Below, piece by piece: positions 25,170-32,902 of a stretch of 49,390 bases of DNA. Location: positions 1 to 49,390 of the forward strand of contig DASZZZ010000071.1 of NCBI GenBank assembly GCA_036260375.1, given 5' to 3'. The stretch's first letter is position 1. Each line of letters begins with the position of its first letter. The translations under genes were made by a program, and so were the position numbers. A model generated the notes under the pieces. That model had not been told where the DNA came from. It was given only the letters and a program-made list of their open reading frames with translations, and searched no databases. The DNA comes from DASZZZ01 sp036260375 (GTDB taxonomy: Bacteria > Actinomycetota > CADDZG01 > WHSQ01).

Positions 25170-27025
25170 GCATGGCCGGCACCACGTTCGGGGGCCGCTA
25201 CGCGGTCATCGAGCGCATCGGCACGGGCGGCATGGCCGAGGTCTATCGCGCCCGCGACGAGCTGCTCGGGCGCGAGGTCGCGGTCAAGGTGCTGACGGAG
25301 CGCCTGTCGGGCGACCGCTCGTTCATCGAGCGCTTCCGGCGCGAGGCGCAGGCCGCCGCGAACCTCAACCACCCCAACGTCGTGTCGCTGTACGACTTCG
25401 GCGCCGACTCGAACACGTACTACATCGTCATGGAGCTGATCGACGGCGCGCCGCTGAACGAGATCGTGCATCGGCAGGGCGCGCTGATGCCCGAGCGCGC
25501 GGCCGAGATCGCGTCCGACGTCGCGGCCGCGCTCGAGCGCGCGCACGCCAAGGGGCTCGTCCACCGCGACATCAAGTCGGCCAACATCATGCTCACGTCG
25601 AGCGGCCAGACGAAGGTCACGGACTTCGGCATCGCGCGCGCCCTCGGCGGCGACGAGGACGCGACCATGACGCAGACCGGCATGGTGATCGGCACGGCCG
25701 CGTACCTCTCTCCGGAGCAGGCGCAGGGGGGCCGCGTCGACGCGCGCTCCGACGTGTACTCGCTCGGCGTCGTGCTCTACGAGATGCTCACCGGACAGAC
25801 GCCGTTCTCGGGCGACAGCGCGCTGTCGGTCGCGTACAAGCACGTGCGCGAGACGGCCCCGCCCCCGTCGGCGCTGAACCCGGACGTCCCTCCCGCGCTC
25901 GACGCGGTGACGATGAAGGCGCTCGCGAAGAACCCCGACAACCGGTACTCGAGCGCGCTAGAGATGCGCGAGGACCTCGCTCGCTACCTCGCCGGAGGGC
26001 GGGTCACCGCGACGCCGGTCCTCGAGGACGAGACGGTCGCGCTCGCGGCGCCGGCCGACGGCACGATGGTCATGCGCGGCGACGACCTCTACGAGCCCGA
26101 GCAGCCGTCGGGCCGCCGCGGATGGGCCTACGCGCTCCTCGCGCTCGCGCTGCTGGCGCTGTTCGGCGCGCTCGCGTGGCTGCTGTGGGACAGCCTCATC
26201 GGCGCGTCGACCGTCGAGGTGCCGCGCCTGCGCGGCCTGCTCGTCGAGGACGCGCAGGCGCGCCTCGAGAACCGCGGTCTGAACGACGAGGTGAGGCGCG
26301 TGGCGAGCAACCGCGTCGAGATCAACCGGGTCATCCGCAGCGACCCGCCCGCGGGGGAGTCGGTCGAGGAGGGCGGCACGGTCACGCTCGTCGTGTCCAA
26401 CGGGCCGCGCACGACCGACGTGCCGTCGCTCGAGGGCATGACCGTCGACGAGGCGCGCGACGAGCTCCAGGACGCCGGCCTCGAGCTCGGCGCGCAGACG
26501 CCGGTCGAGAGCGACGAGGCCGAGCCCGGCGTCGTCGTGGGGCAGACTCCCGAGGCGGGCGAGACGGTCGCCGAGGGCACGGAGGTGTCGGTCGAGGTCG
26601 TGGCCGAGCCCGCGACGTTCGACATGCCTCCGGTCGTGGGGCTCACGGAGGCCGACGCGCGCTCGTCGCTGGAGGGGGTCGGCCTCGTGGTCGACGCGCG
26701 GCCGGCCGAGAGCAGCGAGGACGCCGGCGTCGTGGTCGACCAAGACCCGGACGCGGGGGCCGACGTGACCGAGGGCGACACGGTGACGATCTTCGTGTCG
26801 ACGGGGCCCGCGGAGCAGGAGACGATGCCCGGCGTCGTCGGGATGTCGGGCGACGAGGCCGAGGACCTGCTCGAGGACGACTTCGGGCTGAACGTGCAGC
26901 GCATAGAGGAGGTCTTCGCCGATTGCGCCGAGCCGCCCGGCGAGGTCTGCGACCAGGACCCCGCCGAGGGCGAGCCGATCTCGGAGGGCGACGAGGCGAC
27001 GATCTTCGTGCAGAAGGAGCCCTAG
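25166..27025 (+). CDS. pknB: PASTA-domain Ser/Thr protein kinase PknB
   Basis: A 619-residue receptor kinase. Kinase domain (about 8-275) with GTGGMAEVYRA, AVKVL, HRDIKSANI, DFGIA and SPEQ. Membrane helix WAYALLALALLALFGALAWLL, then four extracytoplasmic PASTA repeats, each containing the GxxxxxA and DPxxG signatures (for example VIRSDPPAGESV, VVGQTPEAGETV, VVDQDPDAGADV, CDQDPAEGEPI). PASTA domains sense muropeptides or lipid II, controlling wall synthesis. GTG 25166 overlaps the previous gene; ATG 25172 is an alternative. The stop overlaps the convergent trpG stop. Confidence 0.96.
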   Translation: MSMAGTTFGGRYAVIERIGTGGMAEVYRARDELLGREVAVKVLTERLSGDRSFIERFRREAQAAANLNHPNVVSLYDFGADSNTYYIVMELIDGAPLNEIVHRQGALMPERAAEIASDVAAALERAHAKGLVHRDIKSANIMLTSSGQTKVTDFGIARALGGDEDATMTQTGMVIGTAAYLSPEQAQGGRVDARSDVYSLGVVLYEMLTGQTPFSGDSALSVAYKHVRETAPPPSALNPDVPPALDAVTMKALAKNPDNRYSSALEMREDLARYLAGGRVTATPVLEDETVALAAPADGTMVMRGDDLYEPEQPSGRRGWAYALLALALLALFGALAWLLWDSLIGASTVEVPRLRGLLVEDAQARLENRGLNDEVRRVASNRVEINRVIRSDPPAGESVEEGGTVTLVVSNGPRTTDVPSLEGMTVDEARDELQDAGLELGAQTPVESDEAEPGVVVGQTPEAGETVAEGTEVSVEVVAEPATFDMPPVVGLTEADARSSLEGVGLVVDARPAESSEDAGVVVDQDPDAGADVTEGDTVTIFVSTGPAEQETMPGVVGMSGDEAEDLLEDDFGLNVQRIEEVFADCAEPPGEVCDQDPAEGEPISEGDEATIFVQKEP

Positions 27026-27612
27026 CGCGCCCCCACCCGCTGCGCGACGAAGTCGACGAAGTTCGCGAGCACGCGGGGGCCGTGTTCGGTCACGACCGAC
27101 TCGGGATGGAACTGCACGCCCTCGACCGGCCGCTCACGATGGCGGACGCCCATGACGACGCCGTCGTCGCTGCGCGCCGTGACGTCGAGCGCGTCGGGCC
27201 ACGCGTCCTCGGCGATCGACAGGCTGTGATAGCGCGTCGCCGCCATCGGCGACGGCACGCCGGCGAACACACCGGCTCCGTCGTGGTGCACGGGCGACGT
27301 CTTGCCGTGAACGGGCCCGACCGGTGCGCGCACGACGCGGCCCCCGAACGCGACGCCGATGCACTGGTGACCCAGGCACACGCCGAGCACCGGCACGCGC
27401 GCGCCGAACGCGCGCACCGCGTCGACCGACACGCCGGCGTCGTCCGGCGTTCCCGGGCCGGGCGACACGACGACCGCGTCGGGCGCGAGGGCGACGAGGT
27501 CGTCGAGCGGCGCGTCGTTGCGGACGACGACGGGCTCGCCCCCGCACGCTCCGAACGCCTGCGCGAGGTTGTAGACGAACGAGTCGTAGTTGTCGACGAG
27601 CAGCAGGCGCAC
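27022..27612 (-). CDS. trpG: Anthranilate/aminodeoxychorismate synthase glutamine amidotransferase subunit
   Basis: A 196-residue class I glutamine amidotransferase. LLLVDNYDSFVYNLAQ at the N-terminus, oxyanion loop SPGPGTPDDAG, nucleophile C79 in GVCLGHQ, and His/Glu of the triad in FHPES near residue 174. It supplies ammonia for anthranilate (tryptophan) or 4-amino-4-deoxychorismate (folate) synthesis; which one cannot be told here because no partner subunit is adjacent. GTG 27612 is the start that aligns with family length; the longer frame is spurious. It sits convergent to pknB, as trpG does in mycobacteria. Confidence 0.92.
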   Translation of the reverse strand: MRLLLVDNYDSFVYNLAQAFGACGGEPVVVRNDAPLDDLVALAPDAVVVSPGPGTPDDAGVSVDAVRAFGARVPVLGVCLGHQCIGVAFGGRVVRAPVGPVHGKTSPVHHDGAGVFAGVPSPMAATRYHSLSIAEDAWPDALDVTARSDDGVVMGVRHRERPVEGVQFHPESVVTEHGPRVLANFVDFVAQRVGAR

Positions 27613-27715
27613 GCGTCCCCCTGAACCGCGGTGACGATCCGACGCCGGCGCGTCACACACACGCGTCGCTCGCGCACGCGACGGCCTCCGTGCCGCGAGC
27701 CTAGTCGCACGCGGG

Positions 27716-27832
27716 TCAGAACTCACCCGGCCACAGCGACTCCGACAGCAGCGCGAGAGCGATCGCGATCGCGACCGACAGCGCGGCCCACAGCGCGAGC
27801 TCCAGCAGGCGCGCGCGCCACGGCCGCCTCAC
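27716..27832 (-). CDS. 38-residue single-pass membrane protein coupled to the sortase
   Basis: A short gene missed by length cut-offs. GTG 27832 overlaps the sortase stop (GTGA). The product starts with an arginine-rich segment (RRPWRARLLE) followed by one hydrophobic helix (LALWAALSVAIAIALALL) and an acidic end (SESLWPGEF). Arg-rich inside, helix, acidic outside is a clean N-in topology. Function unknown; co-translation with a sortase suggests an accessory or anchoring role. Confidence 0.6.
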   Translation of the reverse strand: MRRPWRARLLELALWAALSVAIAIALALLSESLWPGEF

Positions 27833-28482
27833 CGGCGGTCCTCGAGCTCGGCGAACACGATCAGCCTGCGGTCCGCCGAGAAGCGCGGGTGGCACGTCGT
27901 CAGCACGAGCTCCGAGACGTCGTCGCCGACCCACAGCTGGAGCCCGTCGGGGCGCGCGACCTGAACCTCGGTGACGCGGTAGACGAAGTCGCCCCAGCGC
28001 GTCCCGACCTCGAGGGCGTCGCCGGGCTCGACGCGGTCGAGGTCCCAGAACGGCGCGCCGTACGTCGTGCGATGGCCGGCGACGACGACGCGGCCCGCGC
28101 CGCCGGGCCACGCCTCGCCGAGCTCGATGCACTCGTCGAAGCCCTCGTCGCACGCCGGGTAGTGGCCGGGCCCCGTCCGCAGCTGCGCGTCGTCGACGCC
28201 CGCGACGACGACGTGGTCGGCGCCGATCGCGGGGATGCGCAGGCGGAACACCGGCTCGCCGGGGGCGGGGTCGAAGCGCGCGCGAGGGCCGGACGCGGCC
28301 GGGCCGGGGACGCGCGCGAGCGCCGGGAGGGCGTCGAAGCGACGCGCCAGACGCTCCTGGTGGCGCTCCATGTAGATGCCGGTGCCCCACAGCGTCCACG
28401 CGACGAACAGCAGCACGCCGGCACCCGCCGACAGCAGGAGCTTGCCCGCCACGGTCAGCAGCCTCATCGCAGCGCGCAACAT
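27829..28482 (-). CDS. srtE: Class E sortase
   Basis: A 217-residue transpeptidase anchored by an N-terminal helix (about 10-35). Catalytic residues: H137 in VVAGHRTTYG, C197 in LVLTTCHP and an arginine at 205/206 in SADRRL. The TTCHP context and location beside crgA and trpG fit actinobacterial class E sortases, which attach LAxTG-type surface proteins to peptidoglycan. ATG 28482 is used; an ATG five codons later is possible. It is divergent from crgA with 20 bp between starts and coupled to a 38-residue membrane protein. Confidence 0.92.
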   Translation of the reverse strand: MLRAAMRLLTVAGKLLLSAGAGVLLFVAWTLWGTGIYMERHQERLARRFDALPALARVPGPAASGPRARFDPAPGEPVFRLRIPAIGADHVVVAGVDDAQLRTGPGHYPACDEGFDECIELGEAWPGGAGRVVVAGHRTTYGAPFWDLDRVEPGDALEVGTRWGDFVYRVTEVQVARPDGLQLWVGDDVSELVLTTCHPRFSADRRLIVFAELEDRR

Positions 28483-28502
28483 ATCCCGGCTACTATCCGC
28501 AC

Positions 28503-28733
28503 ATGCCGAAGAGCCGGTCCAAGCGCCGGACGTACCAGCCGCCGCCGAAGGCGAAGCCCCCGAGCTCGCCCGAGTGGGTGCCGGCCCTCGTGTTCGTGCT
28601 GCTGATCGGCGGCGCCATCGTGATCATCGGCAACTACGTCGGCCTATTCCCCGGCGACACGTCCAACTGGCGCCTGTGGTACGGCCTCGGCCTCGTGTCC
28701 GCGTCGCTCGTCGTCGCGACGCAGTGGCGCTGA
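28503..28733 (+). CDS. crgA: Cell division protein CrgA
   Basis: A 76-residue protein with the CrgA layout: basic N-terminal tail (MPKSRSKRRTYQPPPKAK), two membrane helices (about 25-45 and 55-72) joined by a short loop with NWRLWYGLGL. CrgA recruits late division proteins and PBPs and coordinates septation in actinobacteria. Conserved position next to the PASTA-kinase block. Divergent from the sortase. Confidence 0.93.
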   Translation: MPKSRSKRRTYQPPPKAKPPSSPEWVPALVFVLLIGGAIVIIGNYVGLFPGDTSNWRLWYGLGLVSASLVVATQWR

Positions 28734-28748
28734 CGTAGCCGGCCGGCT

Positions 28749-28772
28749 GGGGTAACGTACCCCCGGAGGGTA
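28749..28772. promoter_or_regulatory. CsoR-type operator overlapping the ribosome site
   Basis: Two overlapping inverted repeats share one arm: GGGGTA-ACG-TACCCC (28749-28763) and TACCCCC/GGAGGGTA (28758-28772). G-tract/C-tract palindromes of this type are CsoR-family operators. The second covers the Shine-Dalgarno GGAGG just before ATG 28774, consistent with autorepression. Confidence 0.65.
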
Positions 28773-28773
28773 T

Positions 28774-29070
28774 ATGGACGCACACCGGCACGGCTCGTAC
28801 GGCTACCGCAAGGACGACCTTCGCAAGCGCCTCGGGCGCATCGAGGGCCAGGTCCGCGGCATCGCGCGCATGGTCGACGAGGAGCAGTACTGCGTCGACA
28901 TCCTCACGCAGGTCGCCGCCGTCCAGGCGGCGCTCGACCGCGTCGCTCTCGGGGTCCTGCGCGACCACGTCAACGGCTGCGTGAAGGAGTCGCTCGAGGG
29001 CGACGGCGGCACCGAGCACGTCGCCGAGCTCGTCGACGTCTTCGAGCGCTTCGTCGCCCTGCGGCGGTGA
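28774..29070 (+). CDS. csoR: CsoR/RcnR-family metal-sensing repressor (DUF156)
   Basis: A 98-residue all-helical repressor. RLGRIEGQVRGIARMV is the family signature. The copper-site residues of CsoR are present with the expected spacing: C40, H65 and C69 (C-x24-H-x3-C). Copper(I) is the likely effector, although sulfur-responsive family members share some of these residues. A palindromic operator lies immediately upstream. No copper exporter or chaperone gene is next to it, so it may act on distant targets. Confidence 0.9.
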   Translation: MDAHRHGSYGYRKDDLRKRLGRIEGQVRGIARMVDEEQYCVDILTQVAAVQAALDRVALGVLRDHVNGCVKESLEGDGGTEHVAELVDVFERFVALRR

Positions 29071-29087
29071 AATGACAACGGTGTGGT

Positions 29088-29119
29088 TTATCCACGGCTG
29101 TGGACACGGCTGTGGACGA
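29088..29119. promoter_or_regulatory. Cluster of three DnaA-box-like sequences
   Basis: TTATCCACG (29088-29096, plus), TGTGGACAC (29099-29107, box on minus strand: GTGTCCACA) and TGTGGACGA (29111-29119, minus: TCGTCCACA). Each matches the actinobacterial DnaA box (YYRTCCACA or TTATCCACA) at 8-9 of 9 positions. They fill the gap between two small genes. Binding is inferred. Confidence 0.5.
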
Positions 29120-29130
29120 CCGGCGGCGCC

Positions 29131-29454
29131 GTGAGAAAGGCCCTGGTCGCGGCCGTCGCGGTCGCGCTGTTCGTGGTGCTCGGGACGGAGTACGGCTACG
29201 TCCGCTCGGCGGTCGCGGTGGCGATGGGGGCCGCGATCCTGGTGATCGGCGTCCGCTACACCACGAGCGTCGTCGCGGTGCCGCCCGAGCCCGAGCTCGA
29301 GGACGTCGCCGAGTACGGGCTCAAGTACGTGTGCCGGATGTGCGGGCTCGAGCTGAAGGTCGAGGTCGCGGCGCACGACCGCCCCCCGCGCCACTGCGGC
29401 GAGGCCATGGAGCTCGTACGGACCGGGGGCCGGCCTCCGCTCCGCCCGCTGTGA
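29131..29454 (+). CDS. Small membrane protein with C-terminal zinc-ribbon-like motif
   Basis: A 107-residue protein. Two hydrophobic stretches (LVAAVAVALFVVLG and AVAVAMGAAILVIG, about residues 4-50) are followed by a soluble tail with CRMCG...HCGEAM, a CxxC plus HC pair that could bind one zinc ion. I start at GTG 29131; GTG 29083 would add 16 residues encoded by the DnaA-box-like repeats and has no ribosome site. Convergent with the thiolase. Function unknown. Confidence 0.65.
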   Translation: MRKALVAAVAVALFVVLGTEYGYVRSAVAVAMGAAILVIGVRYTTSVVAVPPEPELEDVAEYGLKYVCRMCGLELKVEVAAHDRPPRHCGEAMELVRTGGRPPLRPL

Positions 29455-29461
29455 CCGCCGG

Positions 29462-30631
29462 CTACGGGATGCGCTCGAGGATCGTCGCATTGGCGAGTCC
29501 GCCGCCCTCGCACATCGTCTGCAACCCGTAGCGCCCGCCGCGCCGTTCGAGCACGTTGACGAGCGTCGTCATCAGACGGGCACCCGAGGCGCCGAGCGGG
29601 TGGCCGAGCGCGATCGCGCCGCCGTGGACGTTGACGTGGTCGTCGAACCAGCCGTCGTCGACGCCGAGCTCCTTCTTCCATGCGAGCACGACGCTGGCGA
29701 ACGCCTCGTTGATCTCGACCGCGTCGATGTCGTCGAGCGACAGGCCGGTCCGCTCGAGCACCTTGCGCGTCGCCGGGATCGGGCCCGTGAGCATCGTCAC
29801 CGGATCGGTGGCGGCGAGCGCGAACCCCACGAAACGCGCCCGCGGGCGCAGCCCGAGCCGCTCGGCGCGCTCGGGCGTGGTCACGAGCAGCGCCGCGGCC
29901 CCGTCGGTGATCTGCGACGAGTTGCCGGCCGTGACGATGCCGTCGGGCTTGAACGCGGGCGCGAGCGTCGCCATCTTGGCGAGGTTCGGCGTCCGGATGC
30001 CCTCGTCGGCGTCGAACAGCTCGGTGCCCGAGCCGGTCTCGACCTTCACCGGGACGATCTCGTCCTTGAACGCGCCCGAGCGCGTCGCGTCGCCGGCGCG
30101 CTCGTGGGAGCGCGCGCCGAAGCGATCGGCGTCGTCGCGGGTGATCGACCAGCGCTCGGCGACGATCTCCGCGGACAGGCCCTGGGGGACGAGGCCGCCG
30201 TCGTAGCGGCGCAGCAGCGCGTCGCTGAACGGCGAGCCCGTCTGCATCGACGAGCCCATCGGCACGCGCGTCATGCTCTCGACGCCGCACGCGATCGCGA
30301 CGTCGTAGGCGCCCGCGATGACGCCCTGCGCGACGAAGTGCGCGGCCTGCTGCGACGAGCCGCACTGCCGGTCGATCGTCGTGGCGGGGACCTCCTCGGG
30401 GAGCCCGGCGGCGAGCCACGCGTTGCGGCCGACGTTGATCGACTGCTCGCCGACCTGCGACACGCAGCCGCACACGACGTCGTCGACGAGCGCGGGGTCG
30501 ACGCCGGAGCGCTCGACCGTCTCGCGCAGCACGGCGCCGAGGAGGTCGACGGGGTGCGAGCCCGCGAGCTTGCCGTCGCGCTTGCCGAGCGGCGTGCGGA
30601 CCGCCTCGACGATGACTGCCTCACGGGCCAT
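29462..30631 (-). CDS. Acetyl-CoA acyltransferase (thiolase)
   Basis: A 389-residue thiolase, cleaving 3-ketoacyl-CoA or condensing acyl-CoAs. N-terminus VIVEAVRTPLGKRDGKLAG; nucleophilic Cys in TIDRQCGSSQQA (about residue 90); GHPLGASGAR carries the catalytic His; the second Cys lies in CEGGGLANATILERIP, where the usual CxGGGxG has Leu at the last position. The QCGSSQQA context is common in FadA-type enzymes of lipid and steroid breakdown. A palindrome upstream (30662-30677) suggests control by a TetR-like lipid regulator. Confidence 0.9.
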   Translation of the reverse strand: MAREAVIVEAVRTPLGKRDGKLAGSHPVDLLGAVLRETVERSGVDPALVDDVVCGCVSQVGEQSINVGRNAWLAAGLPEEVPATTIDRQCGSSQQAAHFVAQGVIAGAYDVAIACGVESMTRVPMGSSMQTGSPFSDALLRRYDGGLVPQGLSAEIVAERWSITRDDADRFGARSHERAGDATRSGAFKDEIVPVKVETGSGTELFDADEGIRTPNLAKMATLAPAFKPDGIVTAGNSSQITDGAAALLVTTPERAERLGLRPRARFVGFALAATDPVTMLTGPIPATRKVLERTGLSLDDIDAVEINEAFASVVLAWKKELGVDDGWFDDHVNVHGGAIALGHPLGASGARLMTTLVNVLERRGGRYGLQTMCEGGGLANATILERIP

Positions 30632-30661
30632 GGCGCACCTTCCTCCACGGGATCGAGAAAG

Positions 30662-30677
30662 TTGACCGTGAGGTCAA
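30662..30677. promoter_or_regulatory. Perfect palindrome TTGACC-GTGA-GGTCAA upstream of the thiolase
   Basis: Six-base arms with a 4-bp centre, 31 bp before the thiolase ATG, directly downstream of a -10-like CATACT on the minus strand. Position and symmetry fit a dimeric repressor operator. Confidence 0.5.
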
Positions 30678-30684
30678 GTATGCC

Positions 30685-32829
30685 TCATCCCCCGCCCGCG
30701 GTCGCGGCCGCCATCGGGTGGCCGGCGCCGAACACCGCCCGGCGCATCGTCACGGTCGTCCCGTCGGGGCTCGGGGCGACGTCGACCTCGTCCATCAGCT
30801 CCCGCATGAGGTAGAGACCGCGGCCCCCGGCCGCGTACCGGTCGCGCGGGCGCGCTTCGACCTCCGCCGGATCGAAGCCGGGGCCGTCGTCGGCGACCGT
30901 CACGACGACGCTGGTGCCGTCGAGCGCGCAGCGCACGCGTACCTCGCTCCGGCCGTCGGCGCGCCGTCCGTGGCGGCACGCGTTGGCGGCCGCCTCTCCC
31001 ACGGCCATCAGGATCTCCGTCGACGTCTCGACGGGCGCGCGGACGTCGGCGAGGAACGCGGCCGCGAACGCGCGCAGCTCGGCCATGCGCGCCGGGTCGT
31101 TCGGGAGCACGAGCTCGCGGCTCGGCTCGCCGAGCGTGTCGTCGGGGACGACCTGGCACACGAGCAGCGCGATGTCGTCGCGCAGCTCGCCGCGGCCGAC
31201 CCACGCGTCGACCGAGCGGCGAACGGCCTGCGCGAGCTCGCCCGGCGTCCCGACGCCGTACTGGCGGACGATGTCGAGGAACCGGCCCTGGCCGAACGGC
31301 TGTCCGTCGCGCGGGGCCTCGGTGACGCCGTCGGTGTAGAGCACGAGCATGTCGCCGGGATGGAACTCGACGAAGCCGGCCTTGTAGTCGGCGTCCGGGT
31401 CGAGGCCGAGCGGGACGCCGCCCTCGCCGAGCCACTGGACCTCGCCGTCCGCGGCGCGGTACAGGACCGGGGGCACGTGGCCGGCGTTGGCGTACGCGAA
31501 GCGCGCCCGCTCCGGGTCGAGGACGCCGAGCATGAGGCGCACGAAGCGCTCGCGTCCGAGCCGGTCGGCCACGTGCGCGTTGAGGCGGTCGAGCAGACGC
31601 GCCGGATCGCTCTCCTCCTCGACGTAGGACCCGAGCGAGTAGCGCGTGAGGGCCGCGTCGGACACCGCCTCGGGGCCGATGCCGCAGACGTCCCCGAGCA
31701 CGACCCCGAGGCGGCCGTCGGGCATCGTCACGAAGTCGTAGAAGTCGCCGCACACGGCGCGGCGCCCGGCCGCGGGGACGTAGTGGGCGACGATCCCGAC
31801 GCGCGGCACGCTCGGGACGTCGCTCGGCAACAGGCTGCGCTGATAGCTCTCCGCGGTCGTGCGCGCCTGCTCGTACAGCCGCTCGACCTCGGCGGCGCGG
31901 CGCACGCTCTCGGACACGTCGGTGAACACGTCGATACGGCCGACGAGCGCGCCTGACTCGTCGCGGGTCGGACCCGAGTACACGCGCAGCTGTCGCCGCA
32001 CCGGGACGATCTGCTCGACCGTGTGGCGCAACTCGAGCTCGGGGTCGTCGCGGATCTGCTGGAACGACTCCATGAAGTCCTCGGGCTCCTCGGTCATGCG
32101 GGCGATGACTCGCAACAGCTGCACGACCGGGCGGCCGAAGTGGTCGTCGGGCTCGACGCCGAAGAGCTCGCCGGCGCGCCGGTTCACGACGCGCACCAGG
32201 CCCTGCCGGTCGCTGAACACGATCGCCTCGTCGACCGCGTCGACGACCGCCATGAGACGGTGGCGCACCGCGGTCGCGAGACGGTGCTCGCGCTGCTCTC
32301 CGAGGTAGTGGCGGCGGAGCTCGCGCGCGAGCAGAGCGGCAATGAGGCCCGACATGACGAAGACGCCCGAGTACAGCGTCCCCTCGACCGCCCCGGGCGG
32401 CGAGCCGGTCAGCTCGGCGGCTCCCCAGTAGCCGGCGAGCGACAGCACTGCGCCGGCGATGGCGAGTGGGACGTGACCCATGAGGCCGGTCCCGGCGATC
32501 ACCGGGACGAACACGAGCTGGGCCGAGCCGATGTGCCCGCGCAACAGGTAGAAGATCGCGGTCGCGAACGCGACGTCGACGAGGAGGCTCGTCCACGCCA
32601 CGGGACCGTCGGGCCGCGCGCGCGGCACCACGACGCGGAACAGCACGAACACCCACAGCGCCAACGCCGCGACGAGCGCGACGCCGGCGCGCAGCTCGCC
32701 CGAAGGAAGGCCCGCCGTGACGACGGCGACGAGGACGAACGCGGTCGTGAACCACGCCATCAGCTCTGCGACGTGGATCGCCCACCGCCAGCTCCCCCGC
32801 TCGATGGGCTGCCGAACGCTCGCGTGCAT
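30685..32829 (-). CDS. Membrane PAS-SpoIIE phosphatase-HATPase regulatory protein
   Basis: A 714-residue signalling protein. Five or six membrane helices occupy about residues 15-180. A PAS domain (about 195-320: MAVVDAVDEAIVFSDRQGLVRVVN) follows, then a SpoIIE/PP2C-type phosphatase (about 340-550: CGDFYDF, LGDVCGIGPEA, YANAGHVPPVL, LYTDGVTEA, DDIALLVC) and a C-terminal anti-sigma-type ATPase (about 570-700: EILMAVGEAAANACRHG, DDGPGFDP, GRGLYLMRELMDEV). Such proteins control general-stress partner switching by dephosphorylating anti-sigma antagonists and phosphorylating them with the kinase domain. No anti-sigma antagonist gene lies nearby. Confidence 0.92.
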   Translation of the reverse strand: MHASVRQPIERGSWRWAIHVAELMAWFTTAFVLVAVVTAGLPSGELRAGVALVAALALWVFVLFRVVVPRARPDGPVAWTSLLVDVAFATAIFYLLRGHIGSAQLVFVPVIAGTGLMGHVPLAIAGAVLSLAGYWGAAELTGSPPGAVEGTLYSGVFVMSGLIAALLARELRRHYLGEQREHRLATAVRHRLMAVVDAVDEAIVFSDRQGLVRVVNRRAGELFGVEPDDHFGRPVVQLLRVIARMTEEPEDFMESFQQIRDDPELELRHTVEQIVPVRRQLRVYSGPTRDESGALVGRIDVFTDVSESVRRAAEVERLYEQARTTAESYQRSLLPSDVPSVPRVGIVAHYVPAAGRRAVCGDFYDFVTMPDGRLGVVLGDVCGIGPEAVSDAALTRYSLGSYVEEESDPARLLDRLNAHVADRLGRERFVRLMLGVLDPERARFAYANAGHVPPVLYRAADGEVQWLGEGGVPLGLDPDADYKAGFVEFHPGDMLVLYTDGVTEAPRDGQPFGQGRFLDIVRQYGVGTPGELAQAVRRSVDAWVGRGELRDDIALLVCQVVPDDTLGEPSRELVLPNDPARMAELRAFAAAFLADVRAPVETSTEILMAVGEAAANACRHGRRADGRSEVRVRCALDGTSVVVTVADDGPGFDPAEVEARPRDRYAAGGRGLYLMRELMDEVDVAPSPDGTTVTMRRAVFGAGHPMAAATAGGG

Positions 32830-32902
32830 GGCTCCCTGCGCCGGTCGTCGGACGCCTGACCCTAGTCTAGGTACCCACCGGCGCTCGCCGCGGTTACCGG
32901 AG

